Shown here: positions 35,394-45,408 of the stretch, one piece after another
How the letters are laid out: every line of letters begins with the position of its first letter
Numbering within the stretch: position 1 is the first letter of the stretch
Source of the DNA: Dermacentor variabilis
Taxonomy: Eukaryota > Arthropoda > Arachnida > Ixodida > Ixodidae
DNA: 64,000 nucleotides
Reading direction: 5' to 3'
NCBI RefSeq assembly: GCF_050947875.1
Contig: NC_134568.1
Coordinates: 259,543,115 to 259,607,114, forward strand
Position numbers and translations under genes: made by a program
Notes under the pieces: model-generated
Database searches by the model: none
What the model saw: only the letters and a program-made list of their open reading frames with translations
Told to the model about the DNA's origin: nothing

Positions 35394-38300
35394 ATGCGAA
35401 CTTGCCTGGGACGCCACACAGCAATTACTCAACGTCATGCAAGGAAGAGCCTCAAGTACGATACCTTTGCTATACGTAACTTTTCGAGGATAATGTGAAC
35501 TCAGTGTATTCTAGTTGCGCCGGTGAACGATTTGTCTTCCGCAATTTCGCCTTTACATTTCGCCTTTGCAACAACCGAGGCCTATATCCCCGTCGCCCGT
35601 GTGCTTTCATATACCAATGCAACAATCATACAAATTTGCGAACGCTGTTGGCTCCTTTGCGCGAGCTTCAAGATTTCAACGGTCTTAGAAAGTGTGCTCG
35701 GGACAAGGTCATATAAGCGTATTGCTGGCCGCTAGCAGTTACTGTTCGTTCTTGATTGATTAATGGGTTTTACTGGCGCAAGGGCCAGAACTGACCAAAG
35801 AGCGCCCCGTTCGACAAGTGTTCGTTCTCGAATACAGGCCGCCCAGTGCGCGGTCTGAATTCGCAAATTTATGTTTTCTCTTGGCGCAGCGATGTGCTTT
35901 AATCTGTGTCGTTCGAAATTTAAAGCAAGTACGCTGTCCGTTAGTTTCACATGCGGTTCAGGAGAACGCAGCGTGCAGGGGTGGGACTCCTGCGCCACTT
36001 TGATACAAACGCAAATTCCTGCACCAAACACAGAAAATTGATCAAAATTGCGCCACGCTGCGCCAGAACGGCTTTGGCATGTGTGCTCCGGCAGTGGCCG
36101 CGAACAGCGAGCAGATTCGCGTTCTCTGGAAAAGAGTGCAGCCGTTCACGTTCCGCACACCGCGCGACGGCGCCTCCCGCAAGTTTTTCGTAATTTTCGC
36201 GCTTACGGACTTTTCTGCGCTTCCGGCAACTGACCGGCTCGCGTGCAGCCACTCTCGGCTGCATTATGCATTATGAATCCTTACCAACTAGCTCAGCTTT
36301 CTGTCGTTCTAAACACTCTCGGCTGTTGTCGCTGGTGTTGGAACGGCTATAGGGTGGCTGTATTTAGAGTGCACCATAGAATAAGGCTGAGTGCCGAGCG
36401 GCGCGGCGATACCTAGCTGAGGCTCAAAACGACGAAAAGTAGGCTGAGGGCGCTGCGTGCAAACTAGATATTAGGGAGGCTCGCGCTCCAACGGTCACGC
36501 GTGCGAGCGTATTTGTCCCCAGGGCTGGTATAGCGTAAAACTATTTCAGTCAGTTTTTATGCCCTATGGGCGAGGTCTGAGCCATTTTGACTTATCACGA
36601 AGGGCCGACGGCGGATTTGTAATGAAGTCAGTTTCGCTCTAAAGGCGAAGCGTCGATTGCGATAAATAAAATTAGCAAACAGCTGTCCGAAAAAACTGTC
36701 GCAGTTTCGCACCACAGGCGAAGCATCGACGCCGGTAGCAAATTGTTAGACGAAGTAAGGATATTAGTTTTATCGGCCGTATAAACTTGTAAACATTCGA
36801 TTACTAACTAAATTAACAAGTAAGGTGTGACACGCGCACAAGCAAACATGAACATATCTCACTCGATGAACGCGGAAACTCGTTGTCAAAACGCTGTAGG
36901 GAGGAAGCGCGGCACCAGCAGCGAACGAATCGACCTTCGTGCTGCCTGGCTTCAGCGGCGAAAACACAGCGCACACGAAGCTATTGGCACTCGCACTCTG
37001 CCCCCATCGCAGATAGCGTTCAAGATAGGCCGCGCCGTACGCAGCAGCCGGCGTAGTTGAATCCCCTCCAATCCCCTCCGGCGCTGTTGAATCCCCCCCA
37101 ACGCACGGTGCCTTCCGCGCGACGGAAGACGGCGCGCTTCCTCCCCGCTTTCCCTCGCGGATGCAGCACACGGCGCGAGGCGTCTATGTTATCGCCCCTG
37201 GACTTTATACGGAACATCACGGCGAAGGCGACGGCAGAAATGCGCCTGAAGTGTCCGTATATTCGCTTTTGCAATAAAAACAGTTCACAGTAGTCTTATG
37301 TTATACCAGTCCAGGGTTGGTTGCGGCTCTCTGGGTCTGCGGTAATGTATGCTTACAGAGAAGTTATTTTACCGCGTCGATTGGACCGCATAATATGGGA
37401 ACATTTTCCGCTATCGTCATGAGCATCGATGGGCGGCAGGAAAATACAGTTCGACCGTAGTGCCACGGATGTTTTCGGCTTTACAGGAAAGCATGCACCG
37501 GTGCCGCCGCTCGACCCACTCTTCTATAGCGCGATATAGCTACAAAGCGTGCTTCTACTACGTGCTTCGTATTGATTTATTCTGTGTTTAGTCATGGTTT
37601 CGAAGTGCGCTGCCATGTTCCATCATTCCACCACAGTTCAGATTGGCCTGCTCCAAAATGCAATTTTGTCTGCTTCAAAGTGCTCCACAACGTAATTTTA
37701 CTTGCTCCAAAATAGCTTTCGGCAGTCTCTCCCACGAACGCGGGAAACGTTTGGCGATCGATTGTTACATTAAAACGGAGTTGGTCAATCGCTCTTAATT
37801 CACTTCCACCGTCGTTTTACCTCGCTCGTGATTCTCGTTGCGGGGCAGGCTCTGTGCCATACCGTGATTGTGCCTTAACGTGTAGTGCAACAACATGGGA
37901 CAGGTACGTCTGTAGCGTGCAAAACTGCTTAGCGAGTTTCAAAATAATTTACGTTCCAAAGCGTTATACGTCAGCGATTTCAGAAACTTAGCTTAGCGTT
38001 TTCTTTCAAAATCAATGGTCAACAAAGATTGCCCTGTAATATGCTACGGGGAAAATGCAAGTACTGTCCTAGACTACAATCTAACCGTGCACGCGGAAAC
38101 TTGTCAGTAACGCGAAACTCGGACGACGATTTAATTGAGTTTTGCTCGCATGGACTCTACACTTAAGTTACGATGACTTTATGGTGGAGATATCGATATG
38201 CTCCACCCGTGTGACGCGCGTCGAAACCTGAGCAAAAGGGCGCCTCTTGCAATCCATGGAATGCGGCCGTGGAAGCGAGTTCCCGCCGGCCGCCGGAAAG

Positions 38301-38435
38301 CCGTAAGTTAATCTCAGCCAGCGCTGTCAGTCGGAATTAGGCGTGTGTAGCCGTCGAGGTAACGTATGCGCATTACGACAGCGGCGTAACCTCGCGTCGC
38401 CTTCGCGTAATGCCGATACCGACGTCCCGCTAATC

Positions 38436-38439
<4 letters not shown>

Positions 38440-38475
<36 letters not shown>
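38440..38475 (+). repeat. (GA)18 next to the exon-4 acceptor
   Basis: A 36-base GA repeat ends 38 bases before exon 4. It supplies a dense row of AG dinucleotides upstream of the real acceptor and leaves only 38 bases free of AG for branch point and pyrimidine tract. Length changes here could affect splicing of RRM1. Confidence 0.9.
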
Positions 38476-38479
<4 letters not shown>

Positions 38480-38513
38480 GGCGTCTGAACGCGTGCTCCT
38501 TCCCTTCCCGCAG

Positions 38514-38689
38514 GGGAGGCGTGGCGCTCTGCCTGAGTCCACAGGGTCGGCGAAACGGGGAGGCGCTGGTCCGCTTCGAGAACAGCGAGCACCGAGACAT
38601 GGCGCTCAAGAGGCACAAGCACCACATCGGCCAGCGGTACATCGAAGTGTACCGCGCCACGGGCGAGGACTTCGTCAACGTCGCCGGAG
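38514..38689 (+). CDS. fusilli (ESRP): ESRP/fusilli exon (4 of 9): second half of RRM1
   Basis: The acceptor is CCTTCCCGCAG and the first G completes the Lys codon left open by exon 3. The reading is [20 protein letters not shown], then [20 protein letters not shown], then [30 protein letters not shown] is the RNP1-like strand (beta-3) of RRM1 and [13 protein letters not shown] is its beta-4 end; both are family hallmarks. The donor is GTGAGC at 38690, phase 1. A (GA)18 run sits only 38 bases before the exon, so the usable pyrimidine tract and branch-point space are short. A run of TTA/ATT repeats lies just downstream in the intron. Confidence 0.97.
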
Positions 38690-38721
38690 GTGAGCATGCA
38701 GCCCCGATTATACTGTTGTTA

Positions 38722-38750
38722 TCATTATTATTATTATTATTATTATTATT
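38722..38750. repeat. (ATT)n microsatellite
   Basis: A short ATT array starting about 33 bases past the exon-4 donor. Confidence 0.9.
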
Positions 38751-39581
38751 AACCATCGTGCCCAACGTATCGCATATATGCTACGCTGAGATCGATGCCT
38801 CAAAATTCTGATTTAAGCACGGAAAACTATACTAGCGTTTCTGATGCCCTGCAGTGAGACTTCAATCGGTGGATAGTTCAGAAAGACCATTGCTAATCGA
38901 TTAATTATTATGCTGAATAAAATTTCACCCGTATAACATTTCCTTCTTTTTTTTTCTTCACGAATGCAATCCTCACGCCCAGAACTAAAGGTGAACAGGG
39001 TGTTCTAATTTTCCTTGACGTGGGCACTGCAGCGTTAAGCGCGCGGCTTCCCTTCAAAATCGCGAGCCCGCACTGGCATTATTGCGGTTGATCACCTTGC
39101 GCCGCAGCCTCCCCCGGGTGCATCCAGTTGACCCGGCCGCCGTGATTGCGAGTCTCTCGGAAACCCTTGCGCTTGCCCGAGGCGCCTGGTCAAGGGTTGG
39201 TCAAGGGCGTACGCGCGCGATACCGCGAGGAGGCCAGCATCATTCGTTTCCTTTTTTTTTTTCTTTAACCCCAGTCTCTGCATTGTCTCTGGCCAAAGTT
39301 TTAGGAATGACCGCGGCGATTGTGCGCCTGCATGCCACGGCTGGATGGAGAGCCGGTATACGCAGCATGCTCGCGGCAGATAATGCACCTTGCCCGACAA
39401 TTGCTGCTTCCACTACAAAGATAAACGCCCGGAGAACCGAGCTACGCCTCTTCCTCGTCAAATCTGTTCGAAAATGCTTTTTCGCCGTCTGTCCGATGCC
39501 TGTATCCGCACGCGAACGTTTCGCTTGAACAGGTTCATTTAATTACCGCAGCTGCAGGGGTACCCTTGTAGGGAAAAATCG

Positions 39582-39644
39582 GGGCCCGTAGTCACAAACG
39601 CGTTCTTACGCTATGCGCAAGAACGTTTTTGTCAATACGGGCCC
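39582..39644. mobile_element. Short foldback MITE-like unit
   Basis: The unit begins GGGCCCGTAGTCACAAACG and ends TTTTTGTCAATACGGGCCC, with GTTCTTACGC facing GCAAGAAC across a three- to five-base centre. The GGGCCCGTA-type end recurs at 44287 and 50187 with related internal words (GTTCGTAAG, GGCCGGCC), suggesting one nonautonomous family. Confidence 0.7.
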
Positions 39645-39804
39645 TGTTTGCAAAAGTAGGTGGCAGCCAATCGTGACGTTGGACATATAATTAACGAAGG
39701 CAGCCGGCCAGGGACAAACAGCTCTTACGAACGGAAAGCCAGACACCTATGTGGACTCGGCCCCGTGAAGGTTCAGGCGTTGCACACACATAGCTGGCTA
39801 GACA

Positions 39805-39970
39805 TGATGTGGCTGCCGATGGGGGCGAAGTGAAAAAACCGCTCGCCTACTTAGACCTAGATGCACGTCAATGAATCCCTAGGTGGTCAAAATTGATACG
39901 GAGTCCACCACTGTGGCGTGCCGCATAATCACGTCGTCGTTCTTGGTGCATAAAACCGCAGAAGTTACTT
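39805..39970 (+). mobile_element. Ruka-type SINE, 5'-truncated
   Basis: It begins at the GATGGGGGCGAAGTG block and continues through the CTAGGTGGTCAAAATTG and GGCGTGCCGCATAATC blocks to a CATAAAACC end. The tRNA-like head is absent. Confidence 0.75.
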
Positions 39971-40077
39971 ATAAAACGACACATTTTTGTTTTGGTATTG
40001 TAAGGTTTTTTTTCTTTCCTTCCAGTCGTCGCGCACGGCTTGCTGTGTGCACTATTTCAGTTGCGACCTATTTCAGT

Positions 40078-40116
40078 TACCATCTGAGTTCAGCTCATTG
40101 CTGAACTCAGATGGTA
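40078..40116. repeat. Perfect 17-bp-stem hairpin
   Basis: Left arm TACCATCTGAGTTCAGC (40078-40094) and right arm GCTGAACTCAGATGGTA (40100-40116) are exact complements around a TCATT loop. No T-run follows and the stem is too short for an animal pre-miRNA. Confidence 0.93.
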
Positions 40117-40836
40117 CAATAGATGTATAGGGACATAGGCAAAGCGGAGCAAACGAGACCTGACTCGCCATTCGGCTTATTTTGGAATAAGATCGTATAC
40201 GTATAATATGCACGACCACAATGGGCATGCGTAGAACAGAGCCTAATCATTCAACGAAGATTTAAAGAAGAAACTACTATGCAGGTTGCGCGGTATTTGA
40301 GAAAATAAGTCTTTTTTTTTTTTTACAATAAAACGTGCGGTTCACTGACGCACATATCAGTGCGCTTTTTCATATGAAAAGCTTCTGTGATTTCTCTCGC
40401 TAGTTGGCAGGCTTTGCAGAAGGCTTGAAGTGGGGGCCAGTTGGCACATACTTGAAAGAAAAAAAAAACAGTCAAAAACATAAAGGACAGGTGTGGTGTG
40501 AACCAAAGGAAGGGTGTGGAACACAAAGGAAGGATTTGGTGTGAACCTCTCCTCTTGTCCTTTGTGTTTTTTTACTTTTTTTTTCTTCCTTCAAGTTTGC
40601 AGCTTGTTTCGAGTCGACCCGAATTCACTTAGACGCAAAAAGTGCGGTCATAACTGTCGTCGTGACGATGGACTTTGTATGGGTGTGCGAATATTCGAAT
40701 ACGAATCGAACAGTCCTCGTACTCAATTCGTGTTCGATTCGAGCATTCGTTATCCGAAATTGTCGAATATTCGTTTCTGTTCGACCATAAGGGATGACGG
40801 CACCGATTAAAGTCTCAAGGGAGAGAATCCATTTTT

Positions 40837-40867
40837 CTACAGCAGAATCCGATTGATTCTGCTGTAG
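40837..40867. repeat. Perfect 13-bp-stem hairpin
   Basis: CTACAGCAGAATC (40837-40849) and GATTCTGCTGTAG (40855-40867) pair exactly around a CGATT loop. It has the same five-base loop layout as the hairpin at 40078, without sequence similarity. Confidence 0.9.
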
Positions 40868-41089
40868 GAGAGCCGCGGTGTTAACGTGCAGTTTCTGAGC
40901 GAACGCGCGGAGCAAATTCACATCTGCCCGGTCGTTTCTTGTCGTTCAATAAGAATTTCTCACTTTTAGGCAGCCCTTCTACGAAGTTGTCTCGATTTAG
41001 ACGATGCAATGTATTATTTGGCCAATATCACCGTGGTTGCATCTCTTCAAAACAATGTGCGCTGTTGTACCACACTTCTTTCCTTCCAA

Positions 41090-41330
41090 CCCGCCGTGGT
41101 TGCTCAGTGGCTATGGTGTTGGGCTGCTGAGCACGAGGTCGCGGGATCGAATCCCGGCCACGGCGGCCGCATGTCGATGGGGGCGAAATGCGAAAACACC
41201 CCTGTGCTTAGATTTAGGTGCACGTTAAAGAACCCCAGGTGGTCAAAATTTCCGGAGTCCTCCACTACGGCGTGCCTCATAATCAGAAAGTGGTTTTGGC
41301 ACGTAAAACCCCAAATATTATTATATTATT
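41090..41330 (+). mobile_element. Ruka-type SINE, full length
   Basis: This is the best copy in the window. It runs from CCCGCCGTGGTTGCTCAGTG, with clear A and B boxes (GGATCGAATCCCGG), through GAACCCCAGGTGGTCAAAA, TCATAATCAGAAAGTGG and GTAAAACCCCAAATATTA. A TTCCTTC word stands at both edges (about 41080 and 41329) and is a plausible target-site duplication. Its good preservation suggests recent insertion. Confidence 0.92.
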
Positions 41331-41692
41331 CCTTCCTTCAACGAGCGATGTACTCACGTGCATCTGGTGACGTGCTTTTCCCTTGTTTCACTACTGTCAT
41401 TATCATGGTGCACCAGATAACTGAAAGCAGTTGCTTATATCATATACAAAACGCTGCTCAGTTAAGCAGGCGTACATTTGCGATGGGCATTACATGCATG
41501 TATAAATTAATGTGACTAGACCTCTTTTTCTTTTGTTTTTACGTAACGTATACAGCAACTCCAATTTTTACCAACTGGACCTCAGGCAACATTTTTTTTT
41601 CTTTTACTTTGATTAGAAATGAGAAAATATTCCATCTTCGGAGGTCGTTTTGCTCGAATATTCGATTGAATGAATTCGATTGAATGAACCAC

Positions 41693-41905
41693 GATTTCAT
41701 TATGAGGCACGCCGTAGTGGGGGACTCCGGATCAATCTTGACCACCAGGGGATCTTTGACGTGCCCCCAATAGCACGGGACCCCACGGGCGTTTCAGCAT
41801 TTCGCCGCCATCGAAATTCGGCTCCCGCGACCGGGACTTGATCCCGCGACCTCGTGCTTAGCAGCGCAACACCATAGCCGCTATAAGCCACTGCGGCGGG
41901 TGCGT
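41693..41905 (-). mobile_element. Ruka-type SINE
   Basis: A minus-strand copy, from CCGCCGCAGTGGCTTATAGC (near 41900) through the B box (GGGATCAAGTCCCGG) to CGGCGTGCCTCATAATG near 41695. It lies about 360 bases from the + strand copy at 41090, so the two form an inverted pair. Confidence 0.88.
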
Positions 41906-42061
41906 TCGATCCGGAAATGTCACTAATAGAACACCTCTAGTTTTAAAGCATTGCTTCCCGCCTGTTTGTGCATGTTTTCTTTGCGGTCGAGCATTTTTAT
42001 CTGTTAGTTTTACCCGAGGAAACGTAAACTGGTAGCGCTGTTTCTGAACGTGGCTTATTCA

Positions 42062-42657
42062 CTTCGCTTCGCTTTATTGCCTTAAAGACTCCCAATATGG
42101 GGGTATTACATAAGCGGTGGGTACAGGTATAACTAATCGCACATACACACAGACAAAGTTTTGGTTAAATATGGCAGTTATACAATCAGGAAATGTGGAT
42201 GGAGAGGTGGTTGCAGTGACGTCGTGTGGAAGGCCGCCTTAAGTCTACGGCTGAGCTAGGAAAGAATGATGCAGAAAACATTGTAGTGTGAGCACGTCGA
42301 CGGGCAACTTGCAGGGGATGACCAATGCGGAGTGAAATGCGTGTCGGAGTGCTCATGTAGGGCGGAATACCGAAGTGAACTGAAAAAAAAAAAATTTGTG
42401 GAACAAACACATGCTGGCGATTCGGCGACTACAGGCAAGATTTGTTAGACCGGATTTCGCTTTTAAAGGTAATACGCTGGTATTGTATGAATAGCACAAA
42501 TGAATGAATCTAGCGGCCCGATTCCGTAGTGATTCTAGTGAAGTTATCAGATAGATTTGGTTAGAGCTGCAGATAGGGGACGCATATTCCAGTTTTCTTC
42601 GCACCAGGGACGTGTATGCAAGAAGTTTTACATTTGGTGGTGCGTAGCGCAAGTGCC

Positions 42658-42727
<70 letters not shown>

Positions 42728-42735
42728 CACGTGAA
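42062..42735 (-). mobile_element. CR1-like LINE fragment (reverse transcriptase C-terminus)
   Basis: On the minus strand 42660-42353 reads PPNVKLLAYTSLVRRKLEYA, then SLESLRNRAARFIHLCYSYN, the usual C-terminal part of CR1/L2-type reverse transcriptases. It continues, after a frameshift, with PTRISLRIGHPLQVARRR and SFFPSSAV (42186-42350). The minus-strand 3' end is near 42062 with an AATAAAGCG word. An (ATT)n array (42660-42727) interrupts its 5' side. No function remains. Confidence 0.75.
42660..42727. repeat. (ATT)n microsatellite
   Basis: About 22 ATT units lying within the 5' side of the minus-strand CR1-like fragment. Confidence 0.96.
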
Positions 42736-42974
42736 TTCAAGGAGATGTTTGTTCACTCAATTGGAAAACACGACCAATCTTGAACCAACCGAGCTGTACT
42801 GAGCGGAAGTGACGGTTGTGATTAAGTGCACGGCTGGTCGTAACCAGTGCAGTGGAACGCACACTCGTTCCCCGCATTGTGCGAGAAGCCAGTGTAGAAA
42901 GATGTTTTAAGTTGTTTTTGATTGTTTTATATTATATTTATTTTTTATATTTTTTGCATTCTGTATACTTCTAG

Positions 42975-43069
42975 GTAACAACAACGAAGCGCATTCCTTC
43001 CTGTCTCGAGGTGGACAAGTGATTGTGCGCATGCGCGGTCTACCTTATGACTGCACCGCTAAACAAGTG
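42975..43069 (+). CDS. fusilli (ESRP): ESRP/fusilli exon (5 of 9): RRM1-RRM2 linker and start of RRM2
   Basis: A long T/A-rich tract ends in ACTTCTAG and the donor is GTAAGA at 43070. Entering in phase 1 and leaving in phase 0, it encodes [14 protein letters not shown] then [27 protein letters not shown] is the beta-1 strand of RRM2 and is nearly invariant in the family. The linker is short and Asn/Ser/Gly-rich. The RRM2 split falls just ahead of helix alpha-1, a different place from the RRM1 split (after alpha-1), so the domain introns are not simple copies of one another. Confidence 0.96.
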
Positions 43070-43952
43070 GTAAGACGACAGTATTGTGTTTTCTATCAGG
43101 TTTTGATTCGTGAACTCACCACTTTTTCTGTCGAAAAGTTTCAACGTGTTAGTCTAGGTGTGCACATTCATGGTCGCAGAACGAAGGACACTTCCTACGG
43201 AAACTTTACGAGCGCGTCAGAACAGGGACAATAGGAAGAGGACACACACACACAGCTGTGTGTGTCCCATTTCTGTTGTCACTGTTCTGACGTGCTACCG
43301 GTTAGTTTTTTTTTTTTTGTATTCGGAAATTTGAGAACCGAGGTCAGCACCGTCGAGCGATTCGCCCTTAATGCAGACTCGGAAGTTTCCCCTAGATGCC
43401 GTCAGCTTTGGCCGCTAGGCTTTAGAACCTTCCAAATTATCCAAATTACCTGTCAATTTAGTGTCTGCGTGCGTTTACAAACATTCGACTGGTCACTGCG
43501 AGAGACCACATACTTGTTATCGACGTGGCCCAACCACGTGGAACGTTTTATCACGTGTCGATCTGTGGCGCGTCACATGTTTCGGCATCGCAGCAGTGCT
43601 CGTAAATCTCTTCTCGATCAACCAACTTTCTAATGCTATACCTTAGCGCAGTAGGCAGTTACAACGATCACAACCACCACCACCATATCCTACTACTTTT
43701 CACTGCCAGTTCATCGAGCTGCTTTTTCGGACACGAACTCGTGGATGCCGGAGTTGTTACGCCGACTTGAAGCGCGAAAAAAAAAATATGCCGTGTGGTT
43801 GTCACGCTGCATCGCAAATGTCGCGACAGGCGACTTCCAAGTCCAGAAGGCACCTGTAAACAGGTTCTTGCAGCATAAGGCCCGAGAGATGAGGCGTGCT
43901 CAAAGGAGGCGCCATTGAGCGCGAGGTTTGCCCATCGTAAGCGGCATTGCAG
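43070..43952. other. Intron 5 (883 bp)
   Basis: This short intron splits RRM2. It holds an inverted repeat around an ACACAC core (43211-43298) and otherwise nothing that I recognise. Confidence 0.85.
43211..43298. repeat. Inverted repeat with ACACAC core
   Basis: Outer arms (GCGTCAGAACAG facing CTGTTCTGACGTGC) enclose a GACACACACACA/TGTGTGTGTC stem meeting at AGCT. It occupies the middle of the short intron that splits RRM2. Confidence 0.8.
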
Positions 43953-44195
43953 GTGGAGTTCTTCGCGTCGTCGGGAGACGGCAGCGAGGGCTCGGAACCG
44001 CACACAAGCTGCCCGGTGATGGACGACGAGGACGGCGTGCTGTTCGTGCGCAAGCCCGACGGACGGGCCACGGGCGACGCGTTCGTGCTCTTCGACTCGG
44101 AGGAAGTGGCGAGCCGCGCGCTCCACAAGCACCGTCAGCTCATCGGCTCGCGATACATCGAGCTCTTCCGAAGCACCACGGCCGAGGTGCAGCAG
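43953..44195 (+). CDS. fusilli (ESRP): ESRP/fusilli exon (6 of 9): main part of RRM2
   Basis: The exon is 81 codons in phase 0/0, so it could be skipped without a frame shift. The acceptor GGCATTGCAG has a weak pyrimidine tract and the donor is GTGAGC at 44196. It opens with VEFF (helix alpha-1), then an acidic Ser/Gly stretch (residues 5-23, ending PVMDDED), then [20 protein letters not shown] (beta-2, loop and the RNP1-like strand), and ends [15 protein letters not shown], the RRM2 signature. Between alpha-1 and beta-2 the tick protein has about a dozen more residues than vertebrate ESRP1, as judged from memory. The previous exon is only 883 bases upstream. Confidence 0.97.
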
Positions 44196-44286
44196 GTGAG
44201 CGCTGGCGCCAGCATCGCCCGAAGCGCACGCGGCCAAGCGTTGTAGCGCACCGGCGCAATACGGTCAACCCGTCGCGAGCGCTAAT

Positions 44287-44412
44287 GCACACAGGGCCCA
44301 AGTCCAGAAAGATTTTTCTTCGTTCGTAAGTTCGTGCGACTGGCCGGCCGCCTTTGCTAATGATGTGTCCAACGTCACGATCTGCTGGAATCTGCTCTTG
44401 CGAACAATTCAA
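44287..44412. mobile_element. MITE-like fragment (GGGCCC/GTTCGTAAG family)
   Basis: The segment runs from GGGCCCAAG through TTCGTTCGTAAGT, TGGCCGGCCGCC, TCCAACGTCACGATCTG and TTGCGAACAATTCAAGCG. These words occur in the same order at 50187-50362 and, reversed, at 39645-39735. Confidence 0.6.
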
Positions 44413-45290
44413 GCGAAATAACTTTGTGTGTGTACGTTTGCGTGTGTGTGTACCTGCCTGCCTGCCTTCGGAACAAGCTGGGCGTTTACCGTACACGTAC
44501 CCGACGAAAACAGCTCGAGTCGTCTATCGGGAGGAAGTTTTCCTGTCGTGCTGACGTAAACGCTTACCGTTCGGGCTGAGCGAGGGAGTGAGGTCGGGCT
44601 GGGTCAGCCCACCTGCAAGGGCATACATTGGCTCAGCCTGACTCGCTTGGCAAGGTTCATGTAAACGCTGTGGGATAGGATCAGATCAGTGGTTCTCAGC
44701 CACCAGTGAAGAACTATATGTTCTGTTGGCACGCTCGGCTCTATCGCCTCGACACAGACCGACTTATGACTCGTCGCGTTCGGGTCTTGGATGCTCGACG
44801 AAAATAAATCTACGGAATCTACAAGAGAGCCTCGCGGGCTAGGCATTCGGCCAGACATAGAGGGGGGCCGAGGGGGTCACTTTGCACGTGGGATTGCGAC
44901 ATGCGTAATGCGCCCAATACGCCTCTCAATTCATGCTGCGCAGCCATGTACTGTACATTCGCATTTTTCGAGGTTTCTGCTTTCCGGAAACGTTTGCCGG
45001 CACCGTTGAAGTCCAAAGTAAATGTGCAGCGACTCTGAGATCCAAACCGACAAAAATTTGTGAGGCCTGGCTGTCTCATGCGTAACTGCAACCCTGACAC
45101 ATTATATCATTGGATTAGCACGGCACGTTTCTTCATTTACGACAGTTCGCGCTCAAACGCGCCTTGAGACCTCAGAACCGTGTTCCTCGATTTGGACGGT
45201 ATGCACGATTCCGTATGCAAGCTTTCCCACACATCTTACTTGTCCTATCCAAGATTGCCGCCTTGCAATTAATGGCACTGTTGAGACATA

Positions 45291-45408
45291 CATTATTAAC
45301 TACAGCGTGACAGAAAGACAACTGACAAGAACGAGGTGAGCTCTTGGCTCTTGTCTTTGTGAGCGGCTCCTTGTCCGTTGTCTTTCTGTAACGCTCCAGT
45401 TAATAATG
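45291..45408. repeat. Foldback element with about 39-base arms
   Basis: Left arm 45291-45329 (CATTATTAACTACAGCGTG, CAGAAAGACAACTGACAAG) faces right arm 45370-45408 (CTTGTCCGTTGTCTTTCTGT, AACGCTCCAGTTAATAATG) with a few mismatches and a central spacer of about 40 bases. Confidence 0.82.

Larger units (their letters stand above)
20892..38513. other. Intron 3 (17.6 kb, splits RRM1)
   Basis: This is the largest intron. Listed separately are the decayed exon-3 copy, TA array, minus-strand LINE, Ruka SINE, CA/A/ATT arrays, tandem duplication, GC-rich block near 34 kb, the GTGC-type array and the (GA)18. The stretches 22200-23110, 26620-29600, 30660-32400 and 34450-38400 hold no gene that I can support. 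Two similar short words (TTTCGC...AGGCGAAGC) occur at about 36628-36650 and 36700-36727 and look like pieces of one repeat. Confidence 0.8.
38690..42974. other. Intron 4 (4.3 kb)
   Basis: It is unusually dense in small elements: an ATT run after the donor, a foldback MITE-like unit, two perfect hairpins, three Ruka copies in both orientations and a CR1-like reverse transcriptase fragment with an ATT array. The stretch 38760-39570 shows nothing recognisable. Confidence 0.8.

Noticed and set aside
40078..40116. pre-miRNA
   Set aside because: A 17-bp stem with a five-base loop is much shorter than an animal pre-miRNA hairpin.
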